This document shows positions 33,919-42,477 of a stretch of 64,000 nt of DNA, one piece after another. Every line of letters starts with the position of its first letter. Position 1 is the first letter of the stretch. The notes below the pieces were generated by a model. That model saw only the letters and a list, made by a program, of their open reading frames with translations, was not told the origin of the DNA and ran no database searches. Position numbers and translations under genes: made by a program. This DNA comes from an uncultured Clostridia bacterium (GTDB taxonomy: Bacteria; Bacillota; Clostridia; TANB77; CAG-508): NCBI GenBank assembly GCA_934129745.1, contig CAKOWZ010000005.1:1-64000 (forward strand), given 5' to 3'.

Positions 33919-34398
33919 ATGTCAGGAGCAATAATGAATAAGGTGTGGGATTTATTTGGAGTAGATCCATCATCAGATACAGAAGATGAAGAATATGAAA
34001 TGGATGATTATGAAAATGAAGGGGAAGAGGTTGAATCTAAGGGGCTCTTTGGATCTAAACGTAACAATAAAATTGTAAGTTTACCTGCAATGCAACAAAT
34101 TAAAATGGTTATATCTCAACCAACATCATTTGAACAATCTGAAAGCATATGTGATTTATTAAAAGAAAAAAAATCTGTTATAGTAAATCTTGAATATGTT
34201 AATAAAGATGTTGCAAGAAGAATAATAGATGTTATTAGTGGAGCTGTTCATGCATTAGATGGACATATTCAAAAAGTATCAAATTCTATATTCTTAATTG
34301 CACCATATAATTATGATATTACTAATGAAATGGCAAGGGAAGAAATTAAAAGTAAACTTTCTGTTTCATGGTTAAAAAACAATAGTATGAATGATTAA
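33919..34398 (+). CDS. sepF: SepF, cell division protein
   Basis: 159 residues. An N-terminal membrane-targeting helix (MSGAIMNKVWDLFG), an acidic linker, and the SepF core: QPTSFEQSESICDLLKEKK, VIVNLEYVNKDVARRIIDV, SGAVHALDGHIQKVSNSIF. SepF tethers FtsZ filaments to the membrane. ATG follows AGGAGG. Its stop lies 26 bases before the divIVA start. Confidence 0.93.
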   Translation: MSGAIMNKVWDLFGVDPSSDTEDEEYEMDDYENEGEEVESKGLFGSKRNNKIVSLPAMQQIKMVISQPTSFEQSESICDLLKEKKSVIVNLEYVNKDVARRIIDVISGAVHALDGHIQKVSNSIFLIAPYNYDITNEMAREEIKSKLSVSWLKNNSMND

Positions 34399-34423
34399 TC
34401 AGAGAAAAATGGAGGGAATGTGT

Positions 34424-34876
34424 ATGATTACACCACTAGATATAGAAAACAAAAAATTTTCCAGAAAAATGGTTAATGGTTATGATGTTGAAGAAGTAGA
34501 TGATTTTCTAGATCAATTAACAAGTGACTATGAAGCAAAATGTAGAGATATTTCTGAAAAAGACAGAAAAATAGCTCAATTGGAAAAAGATTTAGTACAT
34601 TATAAAACAATAGAAACAACACTTCAAAATACATTGGTTATTGCTCAATCAGCTGCTGATGAAGTAAAAAATACAGCAAAACAACAAGCAGATCAAATTA
34701 TTAGAGAAGCTGAAGGTACAGCAAAATCTTCATTAGATAGTATAAACCAATCTATAATTTTGAAACAAAGAGAAAAAGATGAAATGGAAAAACAATTTGA
34801 CATATATAAAGCAAAAATGGAATCTCTTTTGATATCACAATTAGAACTAATAAAAGATATGAAAAAAGATAATTAA
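34424..34876 (+). CDS. divIVA: DivIVA-family protein
   Basis: 150 residues. The N-terminal membrane-binding motif (MITPLDIENKKFSRKMVNGY with DVEEVDDFLDQL) is typical, followed by a coiled coil to the end. DivIVA marks curved membranes at division sites and poles. The start is ATG 34424, seven bases after GGAGGG; frames reading back to 34391 are not needed. Same unit as sepF, matching the Firmicutes ylm/div cluster order. Confidence 0.92.
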   Translation: MITPLDIENKKFSRKMVNGYDVEEVDDFLDQLTSDYEAKCRDISEKDRKIAQLEKDLVHYKTIETTLQNTLVIAQSAADEVKNTAKQQADQIIREAEGTAKSSLDSINQSIILKQREKDEMEKQFDIYKAKMESLLISQLELIKDMKKDN

Positions 34877-34885
34877 TATGTACTA

Positions 34886-34914
34886 AAACAGGGGAGTTTT
34901 TTCCTCTGTTTTTT
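34886..34914 (+). terminator. Terminator after divIVA
   Basis: ACAGGGGA pairs with TTCCTCTGT-type sequence around a T-rich loop, followed by TTTTTT. Confidence 0.8.
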
Positions 34915-35005
34915 ACACAAAGAAATTTAAATATTAAAAAAATATTACAAATTTGTAATTTTATTACAAAAATATTAAGAGTATATTACAATTGTGTTAA
35001 TTATA

Positions 35006-35034
35006 TTGACATATCTAAAAAAAAAGAATATAAA
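35006..35034 (+). promoter_or_regulatory. Promoter of rsmD
   Basis: TTGACA, 17 bp, TATAAA at 35029-35034. Confidence 0.75.
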
Positions 35035-35067
35035 TATACATGTACAAATATGAAATAAGAGGTTTTT

Positions 35068-35619
35068 ATGAGAGTTATTAGTGGAACTGCGAAAGGAACA
35101 AAATTAAATTCAATAGAAGATTTATCAACAAGACCAACATTAGATAGAGTTAAAGAATCTTTATTTAATATTATTCAACCACATATTGATGAATCTGTTG
35201 TGTTAGATTTATTTTCTGGTAGTGGTGCGATTGGAATTGAATTTCTGAGTCGAGGATGTAAGACAGCATATTTATGTGATAATTCAATTAAAGCAATAAA
35301 TATGATTCGTCAAAATTTAGAAAGAACAAGATTACAAGACAACGCTGTAGTTATTAATAAAGATTATAAAAAATGTTTACAAGATTGTTCAAATCATAAT
35401 GTTTCATTTGATATAATATTTATTGATCCACCTTATAAGGATGATATTGCTGTTGATGCAGTCCAAATGATATTGTCTTTAAAATTATTAAAAAAAGATG
35501 GCATTATAATAATAGAAACCGATGAGAAAGATAGAGAGATTAAAAATTTGGAAAAACTAGAAATACAGATTTATGATATCAGAAAATATGGAAGAGCAAA
35601 TCTCATATTTTTAAATTGA
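35068..35619 (+). CDS. rsmD: RsmD, 16S rRNA (guanine-966-N2)-methyltransferase
   Basis: 183 residues. Seen: MRVISGTAKGTKL, RPTLDRVKESLFN, LDLFSGSGAIGIEFLSRG for SAM binding and the catalytic FIDPPY. It methylates G966 of 16S rRNA during 30S assembly. ATG 35068 has GAGG about 11 bases upstream. The usual Firmicutes partner coaD does not follow; a coiled-coil protein does. Confidence 0.93.
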   Translation: MRVISGTAKGTKLNSIEDLSTRPTLDRVKESLFNIIQPHIDESVVLDLFSGSGAIGIEFLSRGCKTAYLCDNSIKAINMIRQNLERTRLQDNAVVINKDYKKCLQDCSNHNVSFDIIFIDPPYKDDIAVDAVQMILSLKLLKKDGIIIIETDEKDREIKNLEKLEIQIYDIRKYGRANLIFLN

Positions 35620-35632
35620 AAGGGGCTAAATC

Positions 35633-36070
35633 ATGGAAATATTTACTTTATTAGAAGAATTAGAAGACATATTAGAAAATTGCAAGTCAGTACCTTTTTC
35701 TGGCAAAAGTGTTGTTGATAAAGAGGAAATTTTAGAAATTATTAAGGAAATTAGACTTAAATTACCAGATGAATTAAAACAAGCTAAATGGATTAAAGAA
35801 GAAAGACAACGTATTTTAGTTGAGGCTCAAAAAGAAGCTGATGATATAGTTAAAGAAGCTGAAAATAGAATCATCTCAATGATAAATGAAAATGAAATAA
35901 CTAAAAAAGCATATGAAAAAAAGGCTGAAATTATTGAAACTGCAAATGAAATGTCTAGAGAAATTTCAAAAGGAACTAAAGATTATGCTGATAATATTTT
36001 GCAAGGTTTGGAAGTTTCTTTAGAAGATGCTTTGAAAATTATACAAAATAACAGAAAAGAACTTAAATAA
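35633..36070 (+). CDS. Coiled-coil protein, hypothetical
   Basis: 145 residues, almost all helical, with alternating Lys/Glu heptads (about 50-110: RQRILVEAQKEADDIVKEAE). Similar proteins next to rsmD in Clostridia are often annotated as ATPase or ATP synthase B-like, but there is no nucleotide-binding motif. ATG follows AAAGGGG, 13 bases after the rsmD stop. Function unknown; the family resembles DivIVA/B-subunit coiled coils in composition only. Confidence 0.7.
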   Translation: MEIFTLLEELEDILENCKSVPFSGKSVVDKEEILEIIKEIRLKLPDELKQAKWIKEERQRILVEAQKEADDIVKEAENRIISMINENEITKKAYEKKAEIIETANEMSREISKGTKDYADNILQGLEVSLEDALKIIQNNRKELK

Positions 36071-36081
36071 ACCGGGAAATA

Positions 36082-36133
36082 GTGCACGGTTGGATTAGGG
36101 ACGGTTGGAAAAGTTGACCGTTCTTATTTTTTT
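36082..36133 (+). terminator. Terminator and G+C-richer repeat-like sequence before ftsK
   Basis: GGACGGT pairs with ACCGTTC (one G-T pair) around an 11-base loop, followed by TTATTTTTTT. The preceding GTGCACGGTTGG..GGGACGGTTGG repeats the motif CGGTTGG and stands out from the local A+T background. Confidence 0.65.
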
Positions 36134-36268
36134 GAATTATATTTTTAAAATGTGGTCAGATATCATTTTAAAAATTTAAAATAATGCATGACCATATTTT
36201 AGAGAGATTTTTAATGTACATAAAAATAATCTTTCGAGAAAATGAAAAGAAAGGACTGAAGATAAATA

Positions 36269-38647
36269 ATGGCAAAAAAAAGAAAATCAACACCTAAAAA
36301 ACAAAAAAGAAAAATGAATTTAGATACTGCAGTTGTAATATTAATGGTTATAAGTATTTTAAGTGGTGTTTTAATATATTTTAAATCAGGATATATAGGT
36401 GAATATTTAAGTAATTTATTAGGAGGAATTTTTGGAATTGTTAAATATGTAATTCCTATTGGATTATTTGCGGTTTCAATTTTATTAGTAAAAAATAGCA
36501 AAGAATATGTAACATCAAAATTGATACAATATGGAAGTATACTTTGTTGTGTTTGCACAGTTTTAAGTATATTTGAAATAGCTGTCACCAAAAATTTATA
36601 TTTAAATGATGATGTCCAATCTTTTATGGAAAGAGGATTTTTCCTTGGAACAAGAGGTCAAGGTGGTGGTGTTATTGGAGCATTGATTTCATTTCCATTG
36701 ATTAAATTATTAGGAATACCTGGTACAGTTATTTTAACTATAGGGTTATGTTTAATTTTTATTGTATTTATGTTTGGATTTAAACCAACTGAATTTATAA
36801 AAAATATGATAGATGGAATTAAAGAATCAAGAGAAAGAAATGATGATGAAATTCAACAATCTGGAAAAAATCAATCACAAGAACATATTGAAACTAAAAA
36901 AGAAAGAAAATTAAGAGAAAAAGAAGAAAAACGTAAACAAGCTGAAGAAGTAAGTCAGTTACAAATTAATTTTGGTAAAGATGATGGTGATAGAAAAAAA
37001 TTTAAGCATGGTGAAGATGATTTAATGCCAATTGGTATTAGAAGACCAGATAATATGCCTGCTGAAGATCCTGAATATATTCAAGGAAATCTATTTAAAC
37101 AAGAAGATGAGAAAAAAGAAGAAGCAAAAAGAGAAGTTTTACAATTAGAACATGCTGTTACAGTTGCTGATGAGGAAAATTATGAATTTCCACCAATAAA
37201 TTTGTTAAGTAAAAGCCCTAAAAAAACAAATAAAGCAGGTGCTAGAGCCCTTACAGATACTGCAGCAAAATTACAAAAAACATTATATAGTTTTGGAGTA
37301 TCTGCTAAAGTTGAAGATGTTTCTGTTGGACCTGCAATTACAAGATATGAATTAAAACCTGCTGAAGGTGTTAGAGTTAGTAAAATTGCAAATTTGGCTG
37401 ATGATATTGCTTTAAATCTTGCTGCTGAAACAATAAGAATTGAGGCTCCAATTCCAGGAAAACAAGCTGTTGGAATAGAGGTCCCAAATAAAGAAAAAGA
37501 AGCTGTACATTTAAGAGATGTTGTTGAAACAGAAGAATTTGAAAATAATAAATCAAAATTAAGTGTTGCATTAGGAAAAGATGTTGCAGGAAAAGTTGTA
37601 ATTGCTGATATTGCTAAAATGCCACATGTATTAATAGCTGGTTCTACAGGTTCAGGTAAAAGTGTGTGTATTAATACAATAATAACAAGTATAATTTATA
37701 ATGCTAAACCAAGTGAAGTTAAACTTGTAATGGTTGATCCAAAGGTAGTTGAACTTTCTGTTTATAATGGAATTCCACATTTATTAATTCCAGTTGTAAC
37801 AGATCCAAGAAAAGCTGCAGGAGCACTTGCATGGGCTGTTCAGGAAATGGATGATAGATATAATAAGTTTGCAATTAAAGGTGTAAGAGATTTAAAAGGT
37901 TATAATTCTGCAATGGAAAAAGATGGAGAAGGTGGAAAATTACCTCAAATTGTTATAATAATAGATGAGCTTGCAGATTTAATGATGGTTGCTGCAAAAG
38001 ATGTTGAAGATGCAATTTGTAGATTAGCTCAAAAAGCAAGAGCAGCAGGAATGCATTTAGTTATTGCAACACAAAGACCTTCTGTTGATGTAATAACAGG
38101 ATTAATTAAAGCAAATGTTCCATCAAGAATTGCATTTGCAGTTTCTTCTCAAGTAGATTCAAGAACTATTTTAGATATGGTTGGTGCCGAAAAATTACTA
38201 GGAAAAGGTGATATGTTATTTTCACCTGCAGGTTCTTCAAAACCTACAAGAATTCAAGGTGCATTTGTTTCAGATGATGAAGTTGAAAAAATTGTTGGTT
38301 TTGTTAAAGCAAATGGAACTGCAACTTATAGTGAAGAAATTTTGGAAAGTATTGAACATAGCAATAAATCTGATAAAGAATTAGCTGAAGAATCAGAAGA
38401 TGATGACACAGATCCATTTTTAATGGAGGCTATGGATGTTGTTGTTGAAACAGGTCAAGCTTCAACATCATTTATACAAAGAAAATTTAAAGTAGGATAT
38501 GCTCGTGCAGGAAGAATTATTGATCAACTAGAAGAAAGGGGAATTATTTCTGGATATCAAGGAAGTAAACCACGTCAAGTTTTGATGACAAAAGAAAGAT
38601 TAGAAGAGTTAAAAATGTCAACTTCTCAAGGATCTAATGAACAATAA
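36269..38647 (+). CDS. ftsK: FtsK/SpoIIIE-family DNA translocase
   Basis: 792 residues. Four N-terminal membrane helices (about 15-175), a charged linker, then the motor: Walker A GSTGSGKS near residue 457, Walker B IVIIIDELADLMM, RPSVDVITGLIKANVPSRIAF, and the C-terminal gamma winged helix (IQRKFKVGYARAGRIIDQLE). It pumps chromosomal DNA across the closing septum or into the forespore. ATG lies behind AAAGGAC at a long distance. Precedes an unknown gene at 38681 with a 33-base gap. Confidence 0.95.
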   Translation: MAKKRKSTPKKQKRKMNLDTAVVILMVISILSGVLIYFKSGYIGEYLSNLLGGIFGIVKYVIPIGLFAVSILLVKNSKEYVTSKLIQYGSILCCVCTVLSIFEIAVTKNLYLNDDVQSFMERGFFLGTRGQGGGVIGALISFPLIKLLGIPGTVILTIGLCLIFIVFMFGFKPTEFIKNMIDGIKESRERNDDEIQQSGKNQSQEHIETKKERKLREKEEKRKQAEEVSQLQINFGKDDGDRKKFKHGEDDLMPIGIRRPDNMPAEDPEYIQGNLFKQEDEKKEEAKREVLQLEHAVTVADEENYEFPPINLLSKSPKKTNKAGARALTDTAAKLQKTLYSFGVSAKVEDVSVGPAITRYELKPAEGVRVSKIANLADDIALNLAAETIRIEAPIPGKQAVGIEVPNKEKEAVHLRDVVETEEFENNKSKLSVALGKDVAGKVVIADIAKMPHVLIAGSTGSGKSVCINTIITSIIYNAKPSEVKLVMVDPKVVELSVYNGIPHLLIPVVTDPRKAAGALAWAVQEMDDRYNKFAIKGVRDLKGYNSAMEKDGEGGKLPQIVIIIDELADLMMVAAKDVEDAICRLAQKARAAGMHLVIATQRPSVDVITGLIKANVPSRIAFAVSSQVDSRTILDMVGAEKLLGKGDMLFSPAGSSKPTRIQGAFVSDDEVEKIVGFVKANGTATYSEEILESIEHSNKSDKELAEESEDDDTDPFLMEAMDVVVETGQASTSFIQRKFKVGYARAGRIIDQLEERGIISGYQGSKPRQVLMTKERLEELKMSTSQGSNEQ

Positions 38648-38680
38648 TATTAATTTGATATTGTAAAGGAGAATTTAAAA

Positions 38681-40237
38681 TTGGATGAAAAGAAGACATT
38701 ACTATCTAAATTTAATATTAAAGATTATAAAAATGAATTAGAAGTAATTTTAGAAGTAAAAAGATTTGAAGATGAAGCAAAAAACCTTATTTTAAGTATT
38801 TTTTATAAACTTGATAATTTTTATAAAGATTATTCAACTGTAAAAAAAGATGCAGAAATCAAAAACAAGGTTTTAGAAGAATATATAAAAATAATAAAAA
38901 CAAAATGTAGAACAATACAGTTAATAAAACCACAGGAATTAATAGAAGGCAAAAAATATTATGTTGATAAAAAAAATGGTGAAATAAAATGTATTCCAAA
39001 TGAATTAATTTTAGCATATGCAATTTATGAATTAACTGAAAAAAATATTCCAGAGGAAAGATATTTATTAGATGATTTTACTAAAGTATGTTTTACTAAT
39101 ATTTTAAATAAAGGTGAAACAATTAATGCAATAGAACCAATTAGAGATTTTAATGGGTGGTCATGGAATATTCAAATAGAAAATAATGAAAATATTGTAA
39201 ATAATTTAATATATCAAAATATGCTGATTTTATTTGGATATCAATTTATGCATGAAAATTTATATAAATCAAATATTTTAAATTTACTTGAATTAAAAGC
39301 TAAAGATGAATATGATGAAAAAGGTGTTAATTTCCTAAATATATTATTAAAAACATGTATTATTTTATATAATAATCAATCTGAAGAAAAACATGAAAAG
39401 TGTTTAAAATACAAGAAAAGTTTGATTAGTAAAAAAAATATGTTAAGTAATAGAAAAGAATATGTTCAGGGAACAAATCAAAAAAGTTCAGGTATTAGTA
39501 AAGAAATCAGAGAAATTGATGAACTTCTTGGAGATATTAATTTAATTAGAAAAGAATATGCAAAAATGATTCAAGAAGATAGAAAAAAATATTTTTGTAT
39601 TAGTGATTTTGTTGAAGATAAAGAAGAAGAAAGAAAAAGATTGTTAGAAAAAATAAAATCAAATAATAAAATTTTAAATGAAGGAAATTATTTGTCAAAT
39701 CATGATGATTATGAAGAAACTTTGAATTTATATAAATCTATAAATGATAATAAAATTAAGGTAAATTATGTAAGTGAATTAGAAATACTTCAAAAAAGTT
39801 TTTTAAGCTGTATTAAAGAAAAAATAAGAAAAATTGATAATAAAAAAGATTTATATGATATATGTGTTCAAGTTAGGTATTATTGTAATTTATTAATTAA
39901 TAAAAAAGATGATATAATATCTCATGAAAAATTATCAGAAAATGTAAAAGAAATTTTAAGTGAATTAGTACAAAAAATGATTGATTTGAAGTTAGTTGAA
40001 ACAGGGTTTAGTTTATTTAAATTAAATTATGATATTATTGAATATATTTTTAAGACAAAAATAATAACACTTGAAACTATTAATTTAAGAGTTAGTTTTA
40101 AACAAGAAGAAAAAATAGAAGTTGAATATTATGATTCTAAAATTTTAGAACATAAAGAAATCTTTGAGATACCATCTGATGATGAGATTACTAATAAAAA
40201 AGATAGAAAATTTAAATTATTTAAAATAGGAGGATAA
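38681..40237 (+). CDS. Uncharacterised 518-residue protein between ftsK and an RNase
   Basis: Start TTG 38681 behind AAAGGAG. Lysine/glutamate-rich, soluble, no signal peptide. The N-terminal third is helical with a conserved-looking ELILAYAIYELTEKNIPEER segment and a Trp-rich stretch (FNGWSWNIQIENN); the middle (about 240-330) is a basic coiled coil; the C-terminus has a beta-like segment (LRVSFKQEEKIEVEYYDSK). No domain recognised. It ends 3 bases before the next start, so it is tightly coupled to the beta-CASP RNase and probably to ftsK. Confidence 0.75.
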   Translation: MDEKKTLLSKFNIKDYKNELEVILEVKRFEDEAKNLILSIFYKLDNFYKDYSTVKKDAEIKNKVLEEYIKIIKTKCRTIQLIKPQELIEGKKYYVDKKNGEIKCIPNELILAYAIYELTEKNIPEERYLLDDFTKVCFTNILNKGETINAIEPIRDFNGWSWNIQIENNENIVNNLIYQNMLILFGYQFMHENLYKSNILNLLELKAKDEYDEKGVNFLNILLKTCIILYNNQSEEKHEKCLKYKKSLISKKNMLSNRKEYVQGTNQKSSGISKEIREIDELLGDINLIRKEYAKMIQEDRKKYFCISDFVEDKEEERKRLLEKIKSNNKILNEGNYLSNHDDYEETLNLYKSINDNKIKVNYVSELEILQKSFLSCIKEKIRKIDNKKDLYDICVQVRYYCNLLINKKDDIISHEKLSENVKEILSELVQKMIDLKLVETGFSLFKLNYDIIEYIFKTKIITLETINLRVSFKQEEKIEVEYYDSKILEHKEIFEIPSDDEITNKKDRKFKLFKIGG

Positions 40238-40240
40238 TGT

Positions 40241-41887
40241 ATGAATATTACTTTTCTTGGTGCAACCAAAACTGTAACAGGATCAAATTTTTTAGTAGAA
40301 GGTGCAGGAAAAAAATTTTTAGTAGATTGTGGATTATTCCAAGGTCAAGCAGCTCTTGAAAAACAAAATGAAGATCCATTTGAATTTGATATAAATGATA
40401 TTGATTTTATGTTGTTAACACATGCACATATAGATCATTCAGGTAGAATTCCAAAATTATATAAAGATGGTTTTCGTAAAAAAATATATGCTACAAAAGC
40501 AACATGTGATTTATGTGCAATAATGTTGCCTGATAGTGGACATATACAAGAAATGGAAACTGAATGGAAAAATAGAAAAAAATTAAGAAAAGGTGAACAA
40601 ACTAAAGAACCAATATATGATGTTCAAACAGCTTTAATGTCATTAGAATTATTTGAACCTGTAAATTATGATCAATTAATAGAAATTGATGATGATATAC
40701 ATGTTAGATTTAATGATGCAGGACATATGTTAGGATCTGCTATAATTGAAGTATGGATTAGAGAAAATGGAGTTAATAAAAAGGTAGTATTTACAGGAGA
40801 TTTAGGAAATAATGATATTCCATTATTATCAGAACCAACAATGATTGAAGATGCAGATTTTCTTGTAATGGAATCAACATATGGTGATAGACACCATATT
40901 AGAAATGACAGAAAAGCAGAGGATTTTGTAAATATTGTTTCAGATACAATAAGAAATGGGGGAAATGTAATTATACCTTCATTTGCAGTTGGAAGAACAC
41001 AAGAAATTTTGTATGAATTAAATAATTTAAAAGAAAGAAAACATGATAATGATTTCTTAAGAAAATATGAAATCTTAATGCATACACCAGTTTATGTAGA
41101 CAGTCCTCTTGCAATATCTGCAACAGAAGTATTTAAAGAAAATATGGAATTATTTGATGAACAAACTCAAAAATTAATTCAAAGTGGTGATAATCCATTA
41201 GAATTTCCCGGATTGAAATTTACTGTAACAGCTGAAGAATCAAAAGAATTAAATGAAAGTAATGAATCATCAATAATAATCTCTGCAAGTGGAATGTGTG
41301 AAGTTGGAAGAATAAAACATCATTTAAAACACAATATTTGGAATCCAAAAAATACAATATTATTTGTTGGTTATCAAGCTCCTGGAACACTTGGAAGAAA
41401 AATAGTTGATGGAGCAAAAACAGTAAAAATTTTTGGAGAAGAAATCTCAGTAAAGGCAAGAATTGAATATATTGAAGGATATTCAGGACACGCAGACCAA
41501 GAAGGTTTATTAAATTTTGTATATTCATTTTTGAAAAAACCAGAACATATTTTTCTAGTACATGGAGAACCAGAAGGACAGAAAGTATTATGTGACAAAA
41601 TCACAGAAACAACAAACATCCCAGTAACAATTCCAGGATTTGGAGAAAAATATCAATTAGATGAAACAATTAAAATGATAGATAAAGTAGAACAAAATTA
41701 CGACCAAAAATATTTAAGACTTCAAGTTTTAGACAGAATGAAAACATTAAAAGAAGAATTAGAGGATATGGAAACAATTGTTAAAGAAGATTTACAATCA
41801 AGTGATACAAATGATACAGATTTGGTTAATTTAAATAATAGAATTAAAGAACTTGAAAAACAGATTGTTAGAATTGTTGAAGGGTGA
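40241..41887 (+). CDS. Metallo-beta-lactamase/beta-CASP ribonuclease
   Basis: 548 residues. Seen: LTHAHIDHSGRIP (HxHxDH metal site), the aspartate in FTGDLGN, MESTYGDR, the beta-CASP region (IPSFAVGRTQEILYEL; VDSPLAISATEVF), SASGMCEVGRIKHHLKH and the C-terminal YSGHADQEGL and VHGEPEG motifs. This is a CPSF73/Ysh1-like RNase, not RNase J1/J2. A helical extension of about 80 residues follows the domain. ATG follows AGGAGG. Likely an endo- or exoribonuclease; substrate unknown. Confidence 0.9.
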   Translation: MNITFLGATKTVTGSNFLVEGAGKKFLVDCGLFQGQAALEKQNEDPFEFDINDIDFMLLTHAHIDHSGRIPKLYKDGFRKKIYATKATCDLCAIMLPDSGHIQEMETEWKNRKKLRKGEQTKEPIYDVQTALMSLELFEPVNYDQLIEIDDDIHVRFNDAGHMLGSAIIEVWIRENGVNKKVVFTGDLGNNDIPLLSEPTMIEDADFLVMESTYGDRHHIRNDRKAEDFVNIVSDTIRNGGNVIIPSFAVGRTQEILYELNNLKERKHDNDFLRKYEILMHTPVYVDSPLAISATEVFKENMELFDEQTQKLIQSGDNPLEFPGLKFTVTAEESKELNESNESSIIISASGMCEVGRIKHHLKHNIWNPKNTILFVGYQAPGTLGRKIVDGAKTVKIFGEEISVKARIEYIEGYSGHADQEGLLNFVYSFLKKPEHIFLVHGEPEGQKVLCDKITETTNIPVTIPGFGEKYQLDETIKMIDKVEQNYDQKYLRLQVLDRMKTLKEELEDMETIVKEDLQSSDTNDTDLVNLNNRIKELEKQIVRIVEG

Positions 41888-41975
41888 GAAGTTGGTGAAT
41901 TGTTTAAAAATTATCTAAAACAGAACAAAATAGAAACAAAAGAGCTTAAAATAACAACAAAAAGTACTATTTTGC

Positions 41976-42004
41976 TTGACAACCTAAAAAAAATATTATA
42001 CAAT
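41976..42004 (+). promoter_or_regulatory. Sigma-A promoter upstream of the REP/transposase remnant
   Basis: TTGACA, 17 bp, TACAAT at 41999-42004. It could drive radA with a long leader, or a short RNA ending at the 42172-42212 hairpin. Confidence 0.7.
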
Positions 42005-42058
42005 ACGAATCGACATAATTAAGATTACATAATAACAATTATTTTATGATTCAATTTT

Positions 42059-42090
42059 GGACAATTGGGGACGCGTCCCAGATTGCTCAA
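42059..42090. repeat. REP-like palindrome, copy 2
   Basis: GGACAATTGGGGACGCGTCC followed by CAGATTGCTC; the core GGGACGCGTCCC is a perfect palindrome. Shares the AATTGGGGACGCGTCC core with copy 1 at 19421. Confidence 0.85.
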
Positions 42091-42171
42091 CCTATTATAA
42101 ATAACATTTATAATATTAGTTTCTAATTTAAGTTTTATTCAACAAAAATTTATATATTTTATTAATTTATG

Positions 42172-42212
42172 GTGTTGAAGCAAATTTTAAATTTGACTTC
42201 AACATCTTTTCT
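42172..42212 (+). terminator. Hairpin with T tract
   Basis: GTGTTGAAG..CTTCAACA outer stem, an inner CAAATTT/AATTTG stem, followed by TCTTTTCTTTT. No gene ends just before it, so it may terminate a short RNA from 41976. Confidence 0.7.
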
Positions 42213-42299
42213 TTTATATAATTTCAAAATTAGCTAAAATTTAATATTTATAAAGGTTTATTTAATTTTAACTTTAATAATATTGAAGAGGATGATATT

Positions 42300-42449
42300 T
42301 TGCCAAGAGCTAGAAGAAAATTTGGTACTAAAGGATTAAATCATTGCATAATGAGAGGGATAAACAAAAGAGATATATTTTTTGATGATCAAGATAGAAA
42401 AAAATATTTAAAACTATTGAAACAAAATAAAGAAAAATATAAAATATAA
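42300..42449 (+). pseudogene. N-terminal remnant of an IS200/REP-associated tyrosine transposase
   Basis: 49 residues from TTG 42300, with GAAGAGG about 10 bases upstream. The sequence PRARRKFGTKGLNHCIMRG followed by INKRDIFFDDQDRKKYLKLL is the typical N-terminus of Y1_Tnp transposases. It stops before the HUH motif (normally within GNHVHLL) and the catalytic Tyr, so it is inactive. It lies beside a REP-like palindrome, the usual setting for RAYT genes. Confidence 0.85.
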
Positions 42450-42477
42450 AAACAAGATTGTACAGAGGAGGTAAAAA

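Larger units (their letters stand above)
41888..42299. other. 412-base gap: promoter, REP-like copy, hairpin
   Basis: Holds a strong promoter (41976), a REP-like palindrome (42059-42090) and a hairpin with T tract (42172-42212), then the start region of a transposase remnant. No ORF of note in between. Confidence 0.75.
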
